Assembly: GCF_003591035.1 (NCBI RefSeq)
Contig: NZ_QYUO01000002.1
Span: forward strand, 1,178,001 to 1,242,000
Reading direction: 5' to 3'
Source of the DNA: Noviherbaspirillum saxi
Lineage (GTDB): Bacteria; Pseudomonadota; Gammaproteobacteria; Burkholderiales; Burkholderiaceae_D
DNA: 64,000 bases
Shown here: positions 9,607 to 18,459 of the stretch, piece by piece
Layout of the letters: every line of letters begins with the position of its first letter
How positions within the stretch are numbered: position 1 is the first letter of the stretch
Translations under genes and position numbers: made by a program
Notes under the pieces: model-generated
What the model was told of the DNA's origin: nothing
Databases searched by the model: none
What the model saw: only the letters and a program-made list of their open reading frames with translations

Positions 9607-10979
9607 TGCAATTCATCGTATGTTTTCCTGATAATTGTTGTGAAGAGCGGCAGTGGATAAGTTCGGTAGTGCTTCATGAATTTCTAGGTATCGAGTATCA
9701 AATTCGGTACGATCAAGAAGACTCGGTACGAATCCAATGTGAAGGAAAGTCGCTAAAACTTGCTGACGTGTTTTTCAAGATGGCGCATCGCAGGTGGATG
9801 GAACCAGACACGCAACCGACCGTACCACTGCAACAATGGACCGTATCCGAAAGCGGCCTTGATCCCGACCTGATTGACAATACTGTTCCGATTATCTTCG
9901 GCTCTGCCGGATTCCACTTCGATAGAACGAACGCCTCGCTGGGGCTCGATGTTTTCGGCTCGGCGTTTTTCATGCTGTCCAGATACGAAGAAGCGGTCAA
10001 CATGCAACGCGACCAGCATGACCGCTTTCCCGCCCATGCCAGCCTGGCTTTCCGGGAACACCTGCTTCGGCGTCCTATCATTGATGAATATGTCGAGATT
10101 CTGTGGGCCGCAATAAAGTTACTATGGCCCCAGATTACACGTCGTGTGCATCGCTATCAAACCATTGTCAGCTGCGATGTGGATCAACCGTATCACCCAG
10201 CGGCGAAATCATTTCGTCGCATGGCGCGGGCAACGTTGGGCAGTGCCGTTCGGAACAGGCCCTTGACAGAAATGTTCAAGCCGGCGCGAAATTATTTGAA
10301 TAGCCGCCGCGGCGACTTCCAGCATGATCCGTATTACTTCACAGTCGACTGGATGATGGACAGGAATGAAGACGCAGGCAACGTCGTCACCTTCAACTTT
10401 TTGCCGGAAGTTACTGATCCTGCATTTGACGATACGTGCGCGATCACGGATCCGGCGGTTATCGCGATGTTAAAGCGAATTCATGCACGACGCCATGAAA
10501 TCGGCCTTCACCCAGGCTATCACACCTACCAGAGCATCGAGAAAACGCTGCATGGGCTCAATAAGCTTCAAGAGGTATTACGCTGTGCCGGAGTCGAACA
10601 GTCCATCACAGGCGGGCGCAATCACTTCTTAAGGTGGTCGACAAAAACACCGGCCGTATGGGACGCCACGGGACTCCGCTACGATAGCACCTTATCCTAT
10701 GCTGATCATATAGGTTTCAGATGTGGCACGTGCCGCGAATATTCCATGTATGACCTGCATAGGCGTCAGCCCCTTCGTATCAAGCAGCGTCCACTGATTT
10801 GCATGGATTGTTCGATTATTGTGTACATGGGTTACGGCTTGACTGAGAAGACATTGTCCGAAATTGGAACACTGAAAAGCGCGACAAAAAAATTTCATGG
10901 AAATTTCACGTTATTGTGGCATAACTCGTCGCTCGAAGGCGAACGAGCGCGTGACTTGTACTGTGAAATAATTAAGTAA
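9606..10979 (+). CDS. Polysaccharide deacetylase-like protein (NodB-type fold, long N-terminal region)
   Basis: A 457-residue protein. The N-terminal 180 residues resemble the extra domain found in front of some NodB-type deacetylases (GSAFFMLSRYEEAV followed by a block with FPAHASLAFREHLLRRPIIDE). The catalytic part begins with VSCDVDQP, where the Asp-Asp/Asp-Val-Asp motif holds the base and a metal ligand, and continues with EIGLHPGYHT, in which the histidine pair of the metal site would lie, and the GGRNHFLRW block. The likely reaction is N- or O-deacetylation of a polysaccharide precursor or carrier-linked sugar. No signal peptide is seen, so it should act in the cytoplasm on lipid-linked material. 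It is coupled by TAATG overlap to the FemAB-like gene, which suggests that one enzyme removes an acyl group and the other adds one (inference). Confidence 0.72.
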   Translation: MQFIVCFPDNCCEERQWISSVVLHEFLGIEYQIRYDQEDSVRIQCEGKSLKLADVFFKMAHRRWMEPDTQPTVPLQQWTVSESGLDPDLIDNTVPIIFGSAGFHFDRTNASLGLDVFGSAFFMLSRYEEAVNMQRDQHDRFPAHASLAFREHLLRRPIIDEYVEILWAAIKLLWPQITRRVHRYQTIVSCDVDQPYHPAAKSFRRMARATLGSAVRNRPLTEMFKPARNYLNSRRGDFQHDPYYFTVDWMMDRNEDAGNVVTFNFLPEVTDPAFDDTCAITDPAVIAMLKRIHARRHEIGLHPGYHTYQSIEKTLHGLNKLQEVLRCAGVEQSITGGRNHFLRWSTKTPAVWDATGLRYDSTLSYADHIGFRCGTCREYSMYDLHRRQPLRIKQRPLICMDCSIIVYMGYGLTEKTLSEIGTLKSATKKFHGNFTLLWHNSSLEGERARDLYCEIIK

Positions 10980-11010
10980 AGCCGGCACGACGCCGTGCCA
11001 GTTGATCAAA

Positions 11011-12318
11011 ATGGCTGCCGCCGTATACATGAGCTCAGCGAGTGAGGTTAAATTCGAGATGAAAGCGCCCGCGATGAGACATCTTAATACACCCGCATCA
11101 AAGATCGCTAACTGGGCTTTTCTAATGCTGTTTCCAGGCTTTTTTTTCTACCATACGGCGCTAGGATTACGGGTAATTCCGCCACTCTTAGGTGGATTTT
11201 TTTCGCCAGTCTGCATTGCGATGGCGCCCATTTTGTGTGCCGTATATGCGATTGGCCTCTACCGGGAAAAAAACGCCCATACCGGGGTCGATCAGGCCTT
11301 CTTTGGCTTTCTATTGTATTTCGTATTCATTATTGCAGTAAATTCAGTGTTTTTCGATGCCGACGAGAGGGTCGTGACATCACACTTAGTCGCAATATTG
11401 CATTTTATTGTTGTATTTATCGTTTTTAAGTTTGCACGTTTTGATACGGGAACAATGCGTGCAACGGTCTTGCTGTGCTGGTTAACGATGACAGCGCTCA
11501 TATTCAACTTGGCCAACGACGGCTTCTTTTATCTGCGTGAGCAAGATCCCGGAATTGACCACGAATACGTGGCAACATACCAAGGATTCGGACGGTCTTA
11601 TCTCGTGATGTTTCTGGTATTGATTCCATTTATTAAATCGATACCGGCTCGCCTGTCGGTCTACCTGATTGCGGTAGCCGCATTATTTGTCAATGGCTCC
11701 CGTAGCGACTTTGCAGGCGCCATCCTTGCAATCGCCGTACTGGAGCTACTTAATGCTAAGCACAAGTTGTTTGTGGTGGTCCTCGCAGCATCCTGCATCG
11801 CTTTTTTTAACATGCAGGCTGCCGACACGCTTGGGATTTTTCCAGAAAACAGGACCCTTGAATTGCTAGATTTTTCAGCGGCGAGTTCTTGGGAAGGAAG
11901 GAACGTTGCATTTGCTCATGCGATCGAAACGATTGTAAAGTCTCCTTGGCTAGGTGGCTATGGCAGTCATTTCGATATTGGCGGGGAGGGCGAATATGCG
12001 CACAATATTCTGTCTGCATGGGTAGACCTCGGATTTATTGGATTTGCATGGTTGGTCTTGCTTCTTACGGTGCCGCTATGCGCTTTGGCGAAAAGACTGC
12101 TTTCCTCAGGTCCAACAGCGCGCTCTGCTGAGCCATTATTGCCGCTTAGCCTGATTGTTGTAACCATTTTCCTCCTTTGCACAACTAAGGAGTTCACCTA
12201 TATGCTGATAGGCGCAGCTTTAGGGGCATATACGCAATACCAGCAGCGTGTTCGCCAAGCTACATGTATTTCTCCAACCGGGTACACAACCTGCAGACCC
12301 ACACAAAGTTTCTCTTAA
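11011..12318 (+). CDS. O-antigen ligase/Wzy-type polymerase, polytopic membrane protein
   Basis: About 430 residues with some ten hydrophobic helices and the layout of the Wzy_C/WaaL superfamily. Hydrophobic helices alternate with a large periplasmic loop before the C-terminal helices; in that loop lie SSWEGRNVAFAHAIETI and SPWLGGYGSHFD, the positions where polymerases and ligases have a conserved RxxxW/G-G-Y type motif. With Wzx, Wzc and WecA homologues around it the likely role is polymerisation of undecaprenyl-linked repeat units in the periplasm; ligation to another acceptor is the alternative. The start is unclear: a TTG at 11002, ATG at 11011, 11029, 11059 and 11074 are all in frame. 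The gene lies 22-30 bases after the deacetylase and is probably in the same operon. Confidence 0.8.
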   Translation: MAAAVYMSSASEVKFEMKAPAMRHLNTPASKIANWAFLMLFPGFFFYHTALGLRVIPPLLGGFFSPVCIAMAPILCAVYAIGLYREKNAHTGVDQAFFGFLLYFVFIIAVNSVFFDADERVVTSHLVAILHFIVVFIVFKFARFDTGTMRATVLLCWLTMTALIFNLANDGFFYLREQDPGIDHEYVATYQGFGRSYLVMFLVLIPFIKSIPARLSVYLIAVAALFVNGSRSDFAGAILAIAVLELLNAKHKLFVVVLAASCIAFFNMQAADTLGIFPENRTLELLDFSAASSWEGRNVAFAHAIETIVKSPWLGGYGSHFDIGGEGEYAHNILSAWVDLGFIGFAWLVLLLTVPLCALAKRLLSSGPTARSAEPLLPLSLIVVTIFLLCTTKEFTYMLIGAALGAYTQYQQRVRQATCISPTGYTTCRPTQSFS

Positions 12319-12377
12319 TCGTGTGTGCGATATCGAGGTGATGTCCTGGGTCTACCGGGAGGATAAGGACCTCAATC

Positions 12378-13895
12378 ATGCTTCGTTTCGTCAGGCTCTT
12401 TATCTTGTCTTTAGCTTGCACCATTCATGGCGCGGCTATGGCCACACCGCGGGCAAGCGAAAGCACACATCACTTCCGCTGCGGTGGTGACGTCGAAATG
12501 CAGGTCTGGTCCCTTTGGGACACAGAGGTAAAAAAGTATCTGTTACACAACCTGCTGGACAAACGTCTGATCGAAAAAGGTGATGTGTATGCACTATATG
12601 ATTTCCAGACGTACGCGCATAATGCTGTTGCAATGGCGAGGCGGTGTGAACGTATACCCCGTCTACTTGAAATCGCTGACCTAATCAATAAAGCATATGA
12701 CGTACTTCGTCCAGGGAGCCTGCTTTCTGCAGGCCGGCGATGGATCTGTACCGGCGGTGAGATTTGCAATGAAAAGAACCAGTTACTCAATCGGGAGGTA
12801 CTGCTTTGTAGCAGCCAGTTTCTCGGCATTGCCGCGTCGGTGGCCAATGCGCTCAGTTTGGCCGACCGGCCTTTACCTCCGGCTGGGGAAGCGTTCATTG
12901 TGGCGACCGTCAAAATTGCTACCGAACATCTGCATCGATGGGGCAATCAAAAGACCATTGAAAATCTACGGCAAGCTGCTAAAGCGTCGCCCGAGAACGT
13001 GACCGATGGAAATTTCTCGCTGTTGTTCTCCGATAAATCATTGTGGCATATCGCAATCTATGCAGAGTTATCGGGCATAGCGCAGTCGCGAAAGCAAGGG
13101 CAGGTAGCAGCAATCACCCGGCAGGTAACCCGGTCGAGCGACTACTTGATTACGTTGTTGCAGCTATTTAAGCATCGTGTGACAACGAGAACTCTCGTCA
13201 ATAACCAAGGCACACGCGTCATGGTGGCCGATCTCGACCGAGGCTTCTGGCGACTGTATCCGGATAACCGCTATGCAGGTTATGAAGGTGTCGAGAAGCC
13301 AGTCGTTTGCGTGCAGGCGATCAACAGTACATCGAATGCAATACCAAGAATGTTGATTCCGGCAAGGTCTGTGGCGCCTCGGCCCGACACTGGCTGGGAC
13401 TTCAGTCACGCACGTCGACTGGTTCACGCGTTGGATGCCCTCTCACGTAACTGGGAAGCGGTCCAAACAGTTTTTAAACTGCCTCGGACGCATGAGGAAC
13501 CAAAAGCGTTGCTACAGGCGTTCTCGAACAATTTGATTGCCAATGTATGGAATGGCGACATGGCTACACCTCTTTTCTCGAACTACTGGAGTGGTGCCAA
13601 CGGCTGGTACCGCGTTGCATACGATAATGGCACTGGTGAGTGCGAGGAAGGCTCTCCTCCTTACAGTATGAGTGAATCCTTTGCCACGGGCGGGTATATC
13701 ACCTGGGCGAGGTACCGCCATGAAATTGGTGCACTTGGCAAGCAACTGTATGGCATGGTCGTCAACGATAAACATACATCGTCAGTGGTCGTCAGCCGAT
13801 ATTATTCTCGCCTCAGCGAGGATACAGAGGCCACCATACGGGCGCTTAACCGGTTTGCCTTTTTTTCGACGATGGTTGGTGTTGGTATTGAGTAA
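12378..13895 (+). CDS. Exported protein of unknown function in the polysaccharide locus
   Basis: A 505-residue protein that I do not recognise. It begins with a signal peptide (FVRLFILSLACTIHGAAMA, cleavage expected after about residue 22). The mature part is rich in alpha-helix-forming sequence with many Trp and His residues and several cysteines (FRCGG, ARRCERI, WICTGGEICNEKN), pointing to a disulphide-containing periplasmic or secreted protein. The regularly spaced helical stretches recall alpha/alpha-toroid sugar-active proteins such as polysaccharide lyases and epimerases, but there is no motif to confirm that. It sits 59 bases behind the polymerase gene and in front of wzx, so a role in processing, export or trimming of the polysaccharide is a reasonable inference. 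Confidence 0.6.
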   Translation: MLRFVRLFILSLACTIHGAAMATPRASESTHHFRCGGDVEMQVWSLWDTEVKKYLLHNLLDKRLIEKGDVYALYDFQTYAHNAVAMARRCERIPRLLEIADLINKAYDVLRPGSLLSAGRRWICTGGEICNEKNQLLNREVLLCSSQFLGIAASVANALSLADRPLPPAGEAFIVATVKIATEHLHRWGNQKTIENLRQAAKASPENVTDGNFSLLFSDKSLWHIAIYAELSGIAQSRKQGQVAAITRQVTRSSDYLITLLQLFKHRVTTRTLVNNQGTRVMVADLDRGFWRLYPDNRYAGYEGVEKPVVCVQAINSTSNAIPRMLIPARSVAPRPDTGWDFSHARRLVHALDALSRNWEAVQTVFKLPRTHEEPKALLQAFSNNLIANVWNGDMATPLFSNYWSGANGWYRVAYDNGTGECEEGSPPYSMSESFATGGYITWARYRHEIGALGKQLYGMVVNDKHTSSVVVSRYYSRLSEDTEATIRALNRFAFFSTMVGVGIE

Positions 13896-14381
13896 GCCCT
13901 ATCGAAGTCAGTATCGTCTGCTGGCCATGGCTTGCCCATTGCAATGTTAAAGACCGCTGGCCGAGCAGTTAAGATTGCGGAAACCTTGACATCGTAGCCT
14001 TACCTGCAAACAGTGGATCAGGTCCTTTCGTCGTCTGTAAGGTACTGGAGGGATATTGCTTAGCACAAGATGTCGCCGCAATGGCAGCGTGCCGGATGAT
14101 GATACCTAAAAGAACCGATCGAAAAGCGACATCCGATATGGTCCTTTTGCAAGCGATTGATCTAAATTTGATACTTTCTTTTTTACGGATCCACAGCTAA
14201 CTTACTATCTAGTGGGAAAAGCGATGTCTAGTCTCGATGCAGTGGCACGTTACAATCACCTGTGTAGAAAGAATGCGAAGACGACTCTCGATCATTGGGG
14301 AAAACATCCGGTTCTGCAGACAGTACGTGCTGCTTGGTAAACTGATTCCCGCTGTTGCGACAATTGGCCAGAGACCGCTTC
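13896..14381. other. Intergenic region before wzx
   Basis: About 490 bases with no recognisable gene. A 38-codon frame (14224-14340) is present but has no family resemblance or convincing ribosome binding site. The segment around 14165-14220 is AT-rich and may hold a promoter for wzx-asnB. Confidence 0.4.
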
Positions 14382-15641
14382 ATGGCTGATATCGTAAAGA
14401 CACGCAATACGTTTCTCAATCATACGCTCGTCAATGCCAGCGGTATCGTGGTTGGTCAGCTCATTTACTTGCTGACGATGCCGATCATGGCGAGAAAATA
14501 CACGGCTGCTGAGTTTGGTGTCTATGCAAGTCTGGTCGCCGTATGCGGAATCTTCAGCTGTGGCGCCGCGCTGCGGTTCGACTCAGCGCTACCGTCGACA
14601 CAAGCGGGCGAAATGCCGTCAATGTATCGACTTGGTCTACTGGCATGTGCGATCAGTCTTTTGTTTGGTGTTGTTGCTGTCACTGCCGGCCTGCATCACT
14701 ATTTGCCATGGCCGATCTCGCTCTCTGCACCGATATTAGCGTTGCTATGCGTGATCACTGGTACGTTGCAAGCGTTTATTTCCGTTTGCAGCGCGGTACT
14801 GACTTGGCGAGGCCAGTTCGCACAGACCACGCTGCTACGGATCATTCAACCGGCATGCTTTGTTGCTGCGGCGACCATGATGGTGCCCGGCAGCCTGCCC
14901 ATTGCATTTGGATGCGGATTGTTTGCGGCAGCGCTATGTGGGTTCGCATTTTCGTGGCGACAGCTACTTCGACCCGCCAGCGTCTGCGTCAGACGGGTGG
15001 CCCGTCGATACTGGGAGCACCCAATCATTTCCTTGCCGGTAGCAATACTCGACACACTGGCGCTCGCGATGCCGGTGTTATTTATAGTGCAGAACTATGG
15101 CGATGCGGCAGGTGGTAATTATTCTCAAGTGCAAAGATTGACCGCGGCACCATTAATCCTGTGTGCGATGGCGATATCCCAAGTCTTTTACAAGCATGCC
15201 GCTGATGCTTTCCGGGCTGGACGATCTGTACGGCCCTTGATGTGGAACACGGTGCGTGGGCTCGCACTCGTCGGTGCTGCGCTAGTACTAGCGGTCGCTA
15301 CATTAGGCGAACCCCTGCTCGCGTTGTTTCTCGGTGCTGGCTGGCGTACCGACTCCGGCTACCTCATGCTGGTCTTGCTTCCCGCAGTCATACGCATGAG
15401 TGTGTCGCCGATCACCTCGGTCTTTGCCGTTACGAGACAACTCAAGCTAGCCGCGCTGTGGCAAGTGACGTACACCATATCGACATGGAGCGTCTTGCGC
15501 TATGCCTCTAAGCAGTATCCACTTGACCAATTATTGGGAATCATCGTGTTTAATGAACTGATCCTGTATGGCATCTACCTTTGGATGGCGGATATTGCAG
15601 GGCGCCGAATGGAAAGGGAAAACAATAAATGTGCGGGATAA
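14382..15641 (+). CDS. Wzx-type lipid-linked oligosaccharide flippase
   Basis: About 419 residues with 11-12 hydrophobic helices and the Polysacc_synt layout. Near the N-terminus come FLNHTLVNASGIVVGQL and ARKYTAAEFGVYASL, the usual entry of the MOP-superfamily exporters (YGxYAxL-like). It would move undecaprenyl-diphosphate-linked repeat units across the inner membrane before polymerisation. I prefer the ATG at 14382 (MADIVKTRN); an in-frame ATG at 14355 would add nine residues. The 3' end overlaps the start of the following asparagine-synthase-like gene by 13 bases, indicating that both are translated from one message and hinting that amidation and flipping act on the same precursor (inference). 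Confidence 0.85.
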   Translation: MADIVKTRNTFLNHTLVNASGIVVGQLIYLLTMPIMARKYTAAEFGVYASLVAVCGIFSCGAALRFDSALPSTQAGEMPSMYRLGLLACAISLLFGVVAVTAGLHHYLPWPISLSAPILALLCVITGTLQAFISVCSAVLTWRGQFAQTTLLRIIQPACFVAAATMMVPGSLPIAFGCGLFAAALCGFAFSWRQLLRPASVCVRRVARRYWEHPIISLPVAILDTLALAMPVLFIVQNYGDAAGGNYSQVQRLTAAPLILCAMAISQVFYKHAADAFRAGRSVRPLMWNTVRGLALVGAALVLAVATLGEPLLALFLGAGWRTDSGYLMLVLLPAVIRMSVSPITSVFAVTRQLKLAALWQVTYTISTWSVLRYASKQYPLDQLLGIIVFNELILYGIYLWMADIAGRRMERENNKCAG

Positions 15642-17641
15642 GCGGATTTTTCTCGGCCAATGCGATTCAGGCCGAGTCGATCGGAAAAATGAACGAATTG
15701 ATCCGCCATCGCGGTCCAGATGACGAAGGCTTTTTGCTGTTTCCTTCGCTGCACGAGGCACCCCTGGTGTGTGGCGGGGCAGACACGCCTAGCAACTGTT
15801 TTACCGCTGGCTTACCGTATGCGCCGAAAACGCCATTGGCAGAGTGTAAGGACATGTCCATTCAGGCAGCCCTTAGTCACCGTCGTCTGGCGATCGTTGA
15901 TCTGACTCCGAGCGGCCACCAGCCTATGTGCACCCCGGACCGCCGCTACTGGATTGTCTACAACGGCGAGGTCTATAACCATATTGAGCTTCGCCGCGAA
16001 CTGGAACGCTGCGGCCACCAGTTCCAGTCGCATTGTGACACCGAAGTGGTGCTTGCGGCTTATGTGCAGTGGGGCCCGCAGTGCCTACATCGCTTCAACG
16101 GCATGTGGGCATTTGCGATCTATGATTCTCATCGGAAGACCCTATTTCTGGCCAGAGACCGTTTTGGTGTCAAACCACTGTACTACTGGGTTGCGCCCGG
16201 GGGAATTTTTTGTTTCGCATCTGAAATCAAGCAATTCACTGCTTTCCCAGGATGGGCGGCATCATTGAATGCAAAACCGGCCTACGATTTTCTCGTTTGG
16301 GGAATCATTGATCATACCGCCCAAACGATGTTTTCGCGCGTATATCAGCTAAGTCCTGGCCACTACATGTATTTAGACGCACAGGAAATCGTCTCCGATG
16401 CCGACGGTCAGGTCGCTTCAAGTCAATGGTATGAGCTTCGCGCTGAACACGTCAAGGGCACGTTTGAAGACGCCGCCCAGATGTTTCGTGAGAAATTCAC
16501 GGATGCAGTGCGTCTGCATTTGCGCGCTGACGTGCCAGTTGGTTCCTGTTTATCCGGCGGGCTCGATTCTTCATCGATTGTATGCGTCATGAACCAATTG
16601 TTGCGGGAGCAAAGCGCGTCCCAACTGCAAATGAGCTTTTCGGCGTGTTCCAATGACAAGCGGGTTGATGAACGCGAATGGATTGAGGAAGTGGTGCAGG
16701 CCACCGGCGTGCATGCGCATTTCGTGTATCCTGCGCTCGACAAGTTGTTTGGACATTCACCGGCGATCACCTGGCATCAAGACGAGCCATTCGGATCGAC
16801 CAGTACTTACGCGCAATGGAGCGTGTTCCGGCTCGCCGCTGAAAACGGCGTGAAAGTAATGTTGGACGGACAGGGAGCCGATGAACAGCTTGCCGGTTAT
16901 CACCCATATTTCGGCATGCGGTTTGCGGGGTTGCTACGAACTGGACAGCTGCTACTGTTATGGAAAGAAATCCAGCAAACGAAGCGAGCCCACGGTTACT
17001 CGGAACTGCATGCGATGATGTATATGGCCGATACCATGCTGCCGGAACGGATCAAGCAGCCGTTACGAGCCTATACCGGACGTAGTTATTGCACGCCATC
17101 ATGGCTCAACATTGCATTGTTGGGGGTAGAGCCACGTAATCCACGAACGCGTTCGAGCAGCGACAAAGAAAGCATACAAAGCATGTCGCATGCTCAACTG
17201 ACGGCGACGAACTTACAGATGCTGTTACATTGGGAAGACCGCAGCTCGATGGCGCACTCGGTGGAATCGCGTGTCCCATTTTTAGATCATCGACTTGTAG
17301 AATTTGTGCTTGGTTTACCTGATGACTTCAAGCTTTCCGGCGGCGTCACCAAGCGTGTGATGCGCGCTGGCATGGACGGCATCATACCAACCCGGATACG
17401 TGACCGTATGGATAAAATCGGATTTGCGACGTCCGAAGAAGCCTGGCTGCGCGAAGGGGCGCCGTCGCAGTTTCGAAAAAAAATGCAACGCGCGGTTGAG
17501 ATCAGTGACGGAGTGCTCAGCTCGCAATGCTTGACCATGTTGGAAGACATGATAAGTGGAAAAAAACCCTTTAGTTTTTTGCCGTGGCGTGTGATCAATT
17601 TCGGCGAATGGCTCGCGACGTTCTCTGTGACCACCAGGTGA
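15629..17641 (+). CDS. asnB: Asparagine synthase-like amidotransferase (first copy)
   Basis: A 670-residue class II glutamine amidotransferase of AsnB type. Met-Cys at the start makes Cys2 the nucleophile after Met removal. The glutaminase domain shows RHRGPDDEG, LSHRRLAIVDL, IVYNGEVYNHIELR and ARDRFGVKPLYYW. The synthase domain has the PP-loop SGGLDSSS (about residue 309) and MLDGQGADEQLAGYHPYF. The start is fixed by the need for Cys2. In surface-polysaccharide loci such proteins (WbpS-like) are proposed to amidate uronic acids, and this locus makes a diacetamido-uronic acid through WbpABDE. A plain asparagine synthetase remains possible, but two diverged copies within one glycan locus favour the sugar role. 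Compared with the second copy it has an inserted stretch of about 35 residues after the first glutaminase strand (around residues 50-75). Confidence 0.85.
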   Translation: MCGISGFFSANAIQAESIGKMNELIRHRGPDDEGFLLFPSLHEAPLVCGGADTPSNCFTAGLPYAPKTPLAECKDMSIQAALSHRRLAIVDLTPSGHQPMCTPDRRYWIVYNGEVYNHIELRRELERCGHQFQSHCDTEVVLAAYVQWGPQCLHRFNGMWAFAIYDSHRKTLFLARDRFGVKPLYYWVAPGGIFCFASEIKQFTAFPGWAASLNAKPAYDFLVWGIIDHTAQTMFSRVYQLSPGHYMYLDAQEIVSDADGQVASSQWYELRAEHVKGTFEDAAQMFREKFTDAVRLHLRADVPVGSCLSGGLDSSSIVCVMNQLLREQSASQLQMSFSACSNDKRVDEREWIEEVVQATGVHAHFVYPALDKLFGHSPAITWHQDEPFGSTSTYAQWSVFRLAAENGVKVMLDGQGADEQLAGYHPYFGMRFAGLLRTGQLLLLWKEIQQTKRAHGYSELHAMMYMADTMLPERIKQPLRAYTGRSYCTPSWLNIALLGVEPRNPRTRSSSDKESIQSMSHAQLTATNLQMLLHWEDRSSMAHSVESRVPFLDHRLVEFVLGLPDDFKLSGGVTKRVMRAGMDGIIPTRIRDRMDKIGFATSEEAWLREGAPSQFRKKMQRAVEISDGVLSSQCLTMLEDMISGKKPFSFLPWRVINFGEWLATFSVTTR

Positions 17642-18459
17642 GGCCGATGCAGCCGCGCTTCGCAGCCTTCGGCTCGACCGTTCTCCGCTACCTGAAAATG
17701 CAACCCCGGTAACGTTTTGCAGCGGGACACACCCGATGACTCTATGTCAGCTGGCAGGCGTAGCGTCAACGGCCTACCTGATACGAGCACGGCGTTCGTG
17801 AATAAAAACGCGCAGGGACACGTGTCCGACGTAACGAGTTGACGCTGCAGACGGGGTTGCCGACGCGCGGGCGGAATAGGCAGAGGTCTATGCTTACCTA
17901 CAGGTGCGGTTGTACACCGCCTGCTGCACGTAAGACAGGCAGTGAACATGTGAAGGCAATACCCAGGTGTTCGTCGAATGACAGTGCATATCACCAGCGT
18001 ACTCACTTCAGACTGAACAAGCGACTGCATTGCGAGTGCGCTGGGCGTGGAACTAGGACGAGAATGGATTGAACAGGCCATTGTTGCGTGGGTACGGTCG
18101 GTGGCCGTCAACGCTACGCTGACGGGTCTGGCGACGATCGATCAATATAGTGGATCATTTGCGCCCATCCGGCGGAAACCGATCAATATATGACACTTAT
18201 ATTTGAGCGTTTAACCGTTAAAGTAGTAAAACGCTTGGCCGAATCGCGACGCGTATTGCCGCTTTCTGATTTTCCGACCCCGATACTCTACAAGGAGACC
18301 AGGGCGAGCCTGTTTAGTCATACTGGACATCCTCTGAGTTTCGCCGGCATTACGGAAGTCAGTACCAGAGGGCGAAGAGATTTTTTTAGTGCGTGGTGAC
18401 ATGTAACGACAGAAGCCTACAGTCAGACCACCTTTGTTTGATCAAGCTCAGGAGTCATT
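17642..18459. other. Long intergenic region before the WecA-like gene
   Basis: About 820 bases. Frames on both strands are short or cross real genes and resemble nothing known. An 11-base direct repeat CGATCAATATA occurs at 18139-18149 and 18180-18190, in an AT-rich part that could hold regulator sites or the end of a lost mobile element. No terminator with T-run is evident after the amidotransferase gene. Confidence 0.4.

Noticed and set aside
17287..18111. Minus-strand frame of 274 codons overlapping the first amidotransferase end
   Set aside because: About 355 bases overlap a real gene and the rest has unusual composition and no family resemblance.
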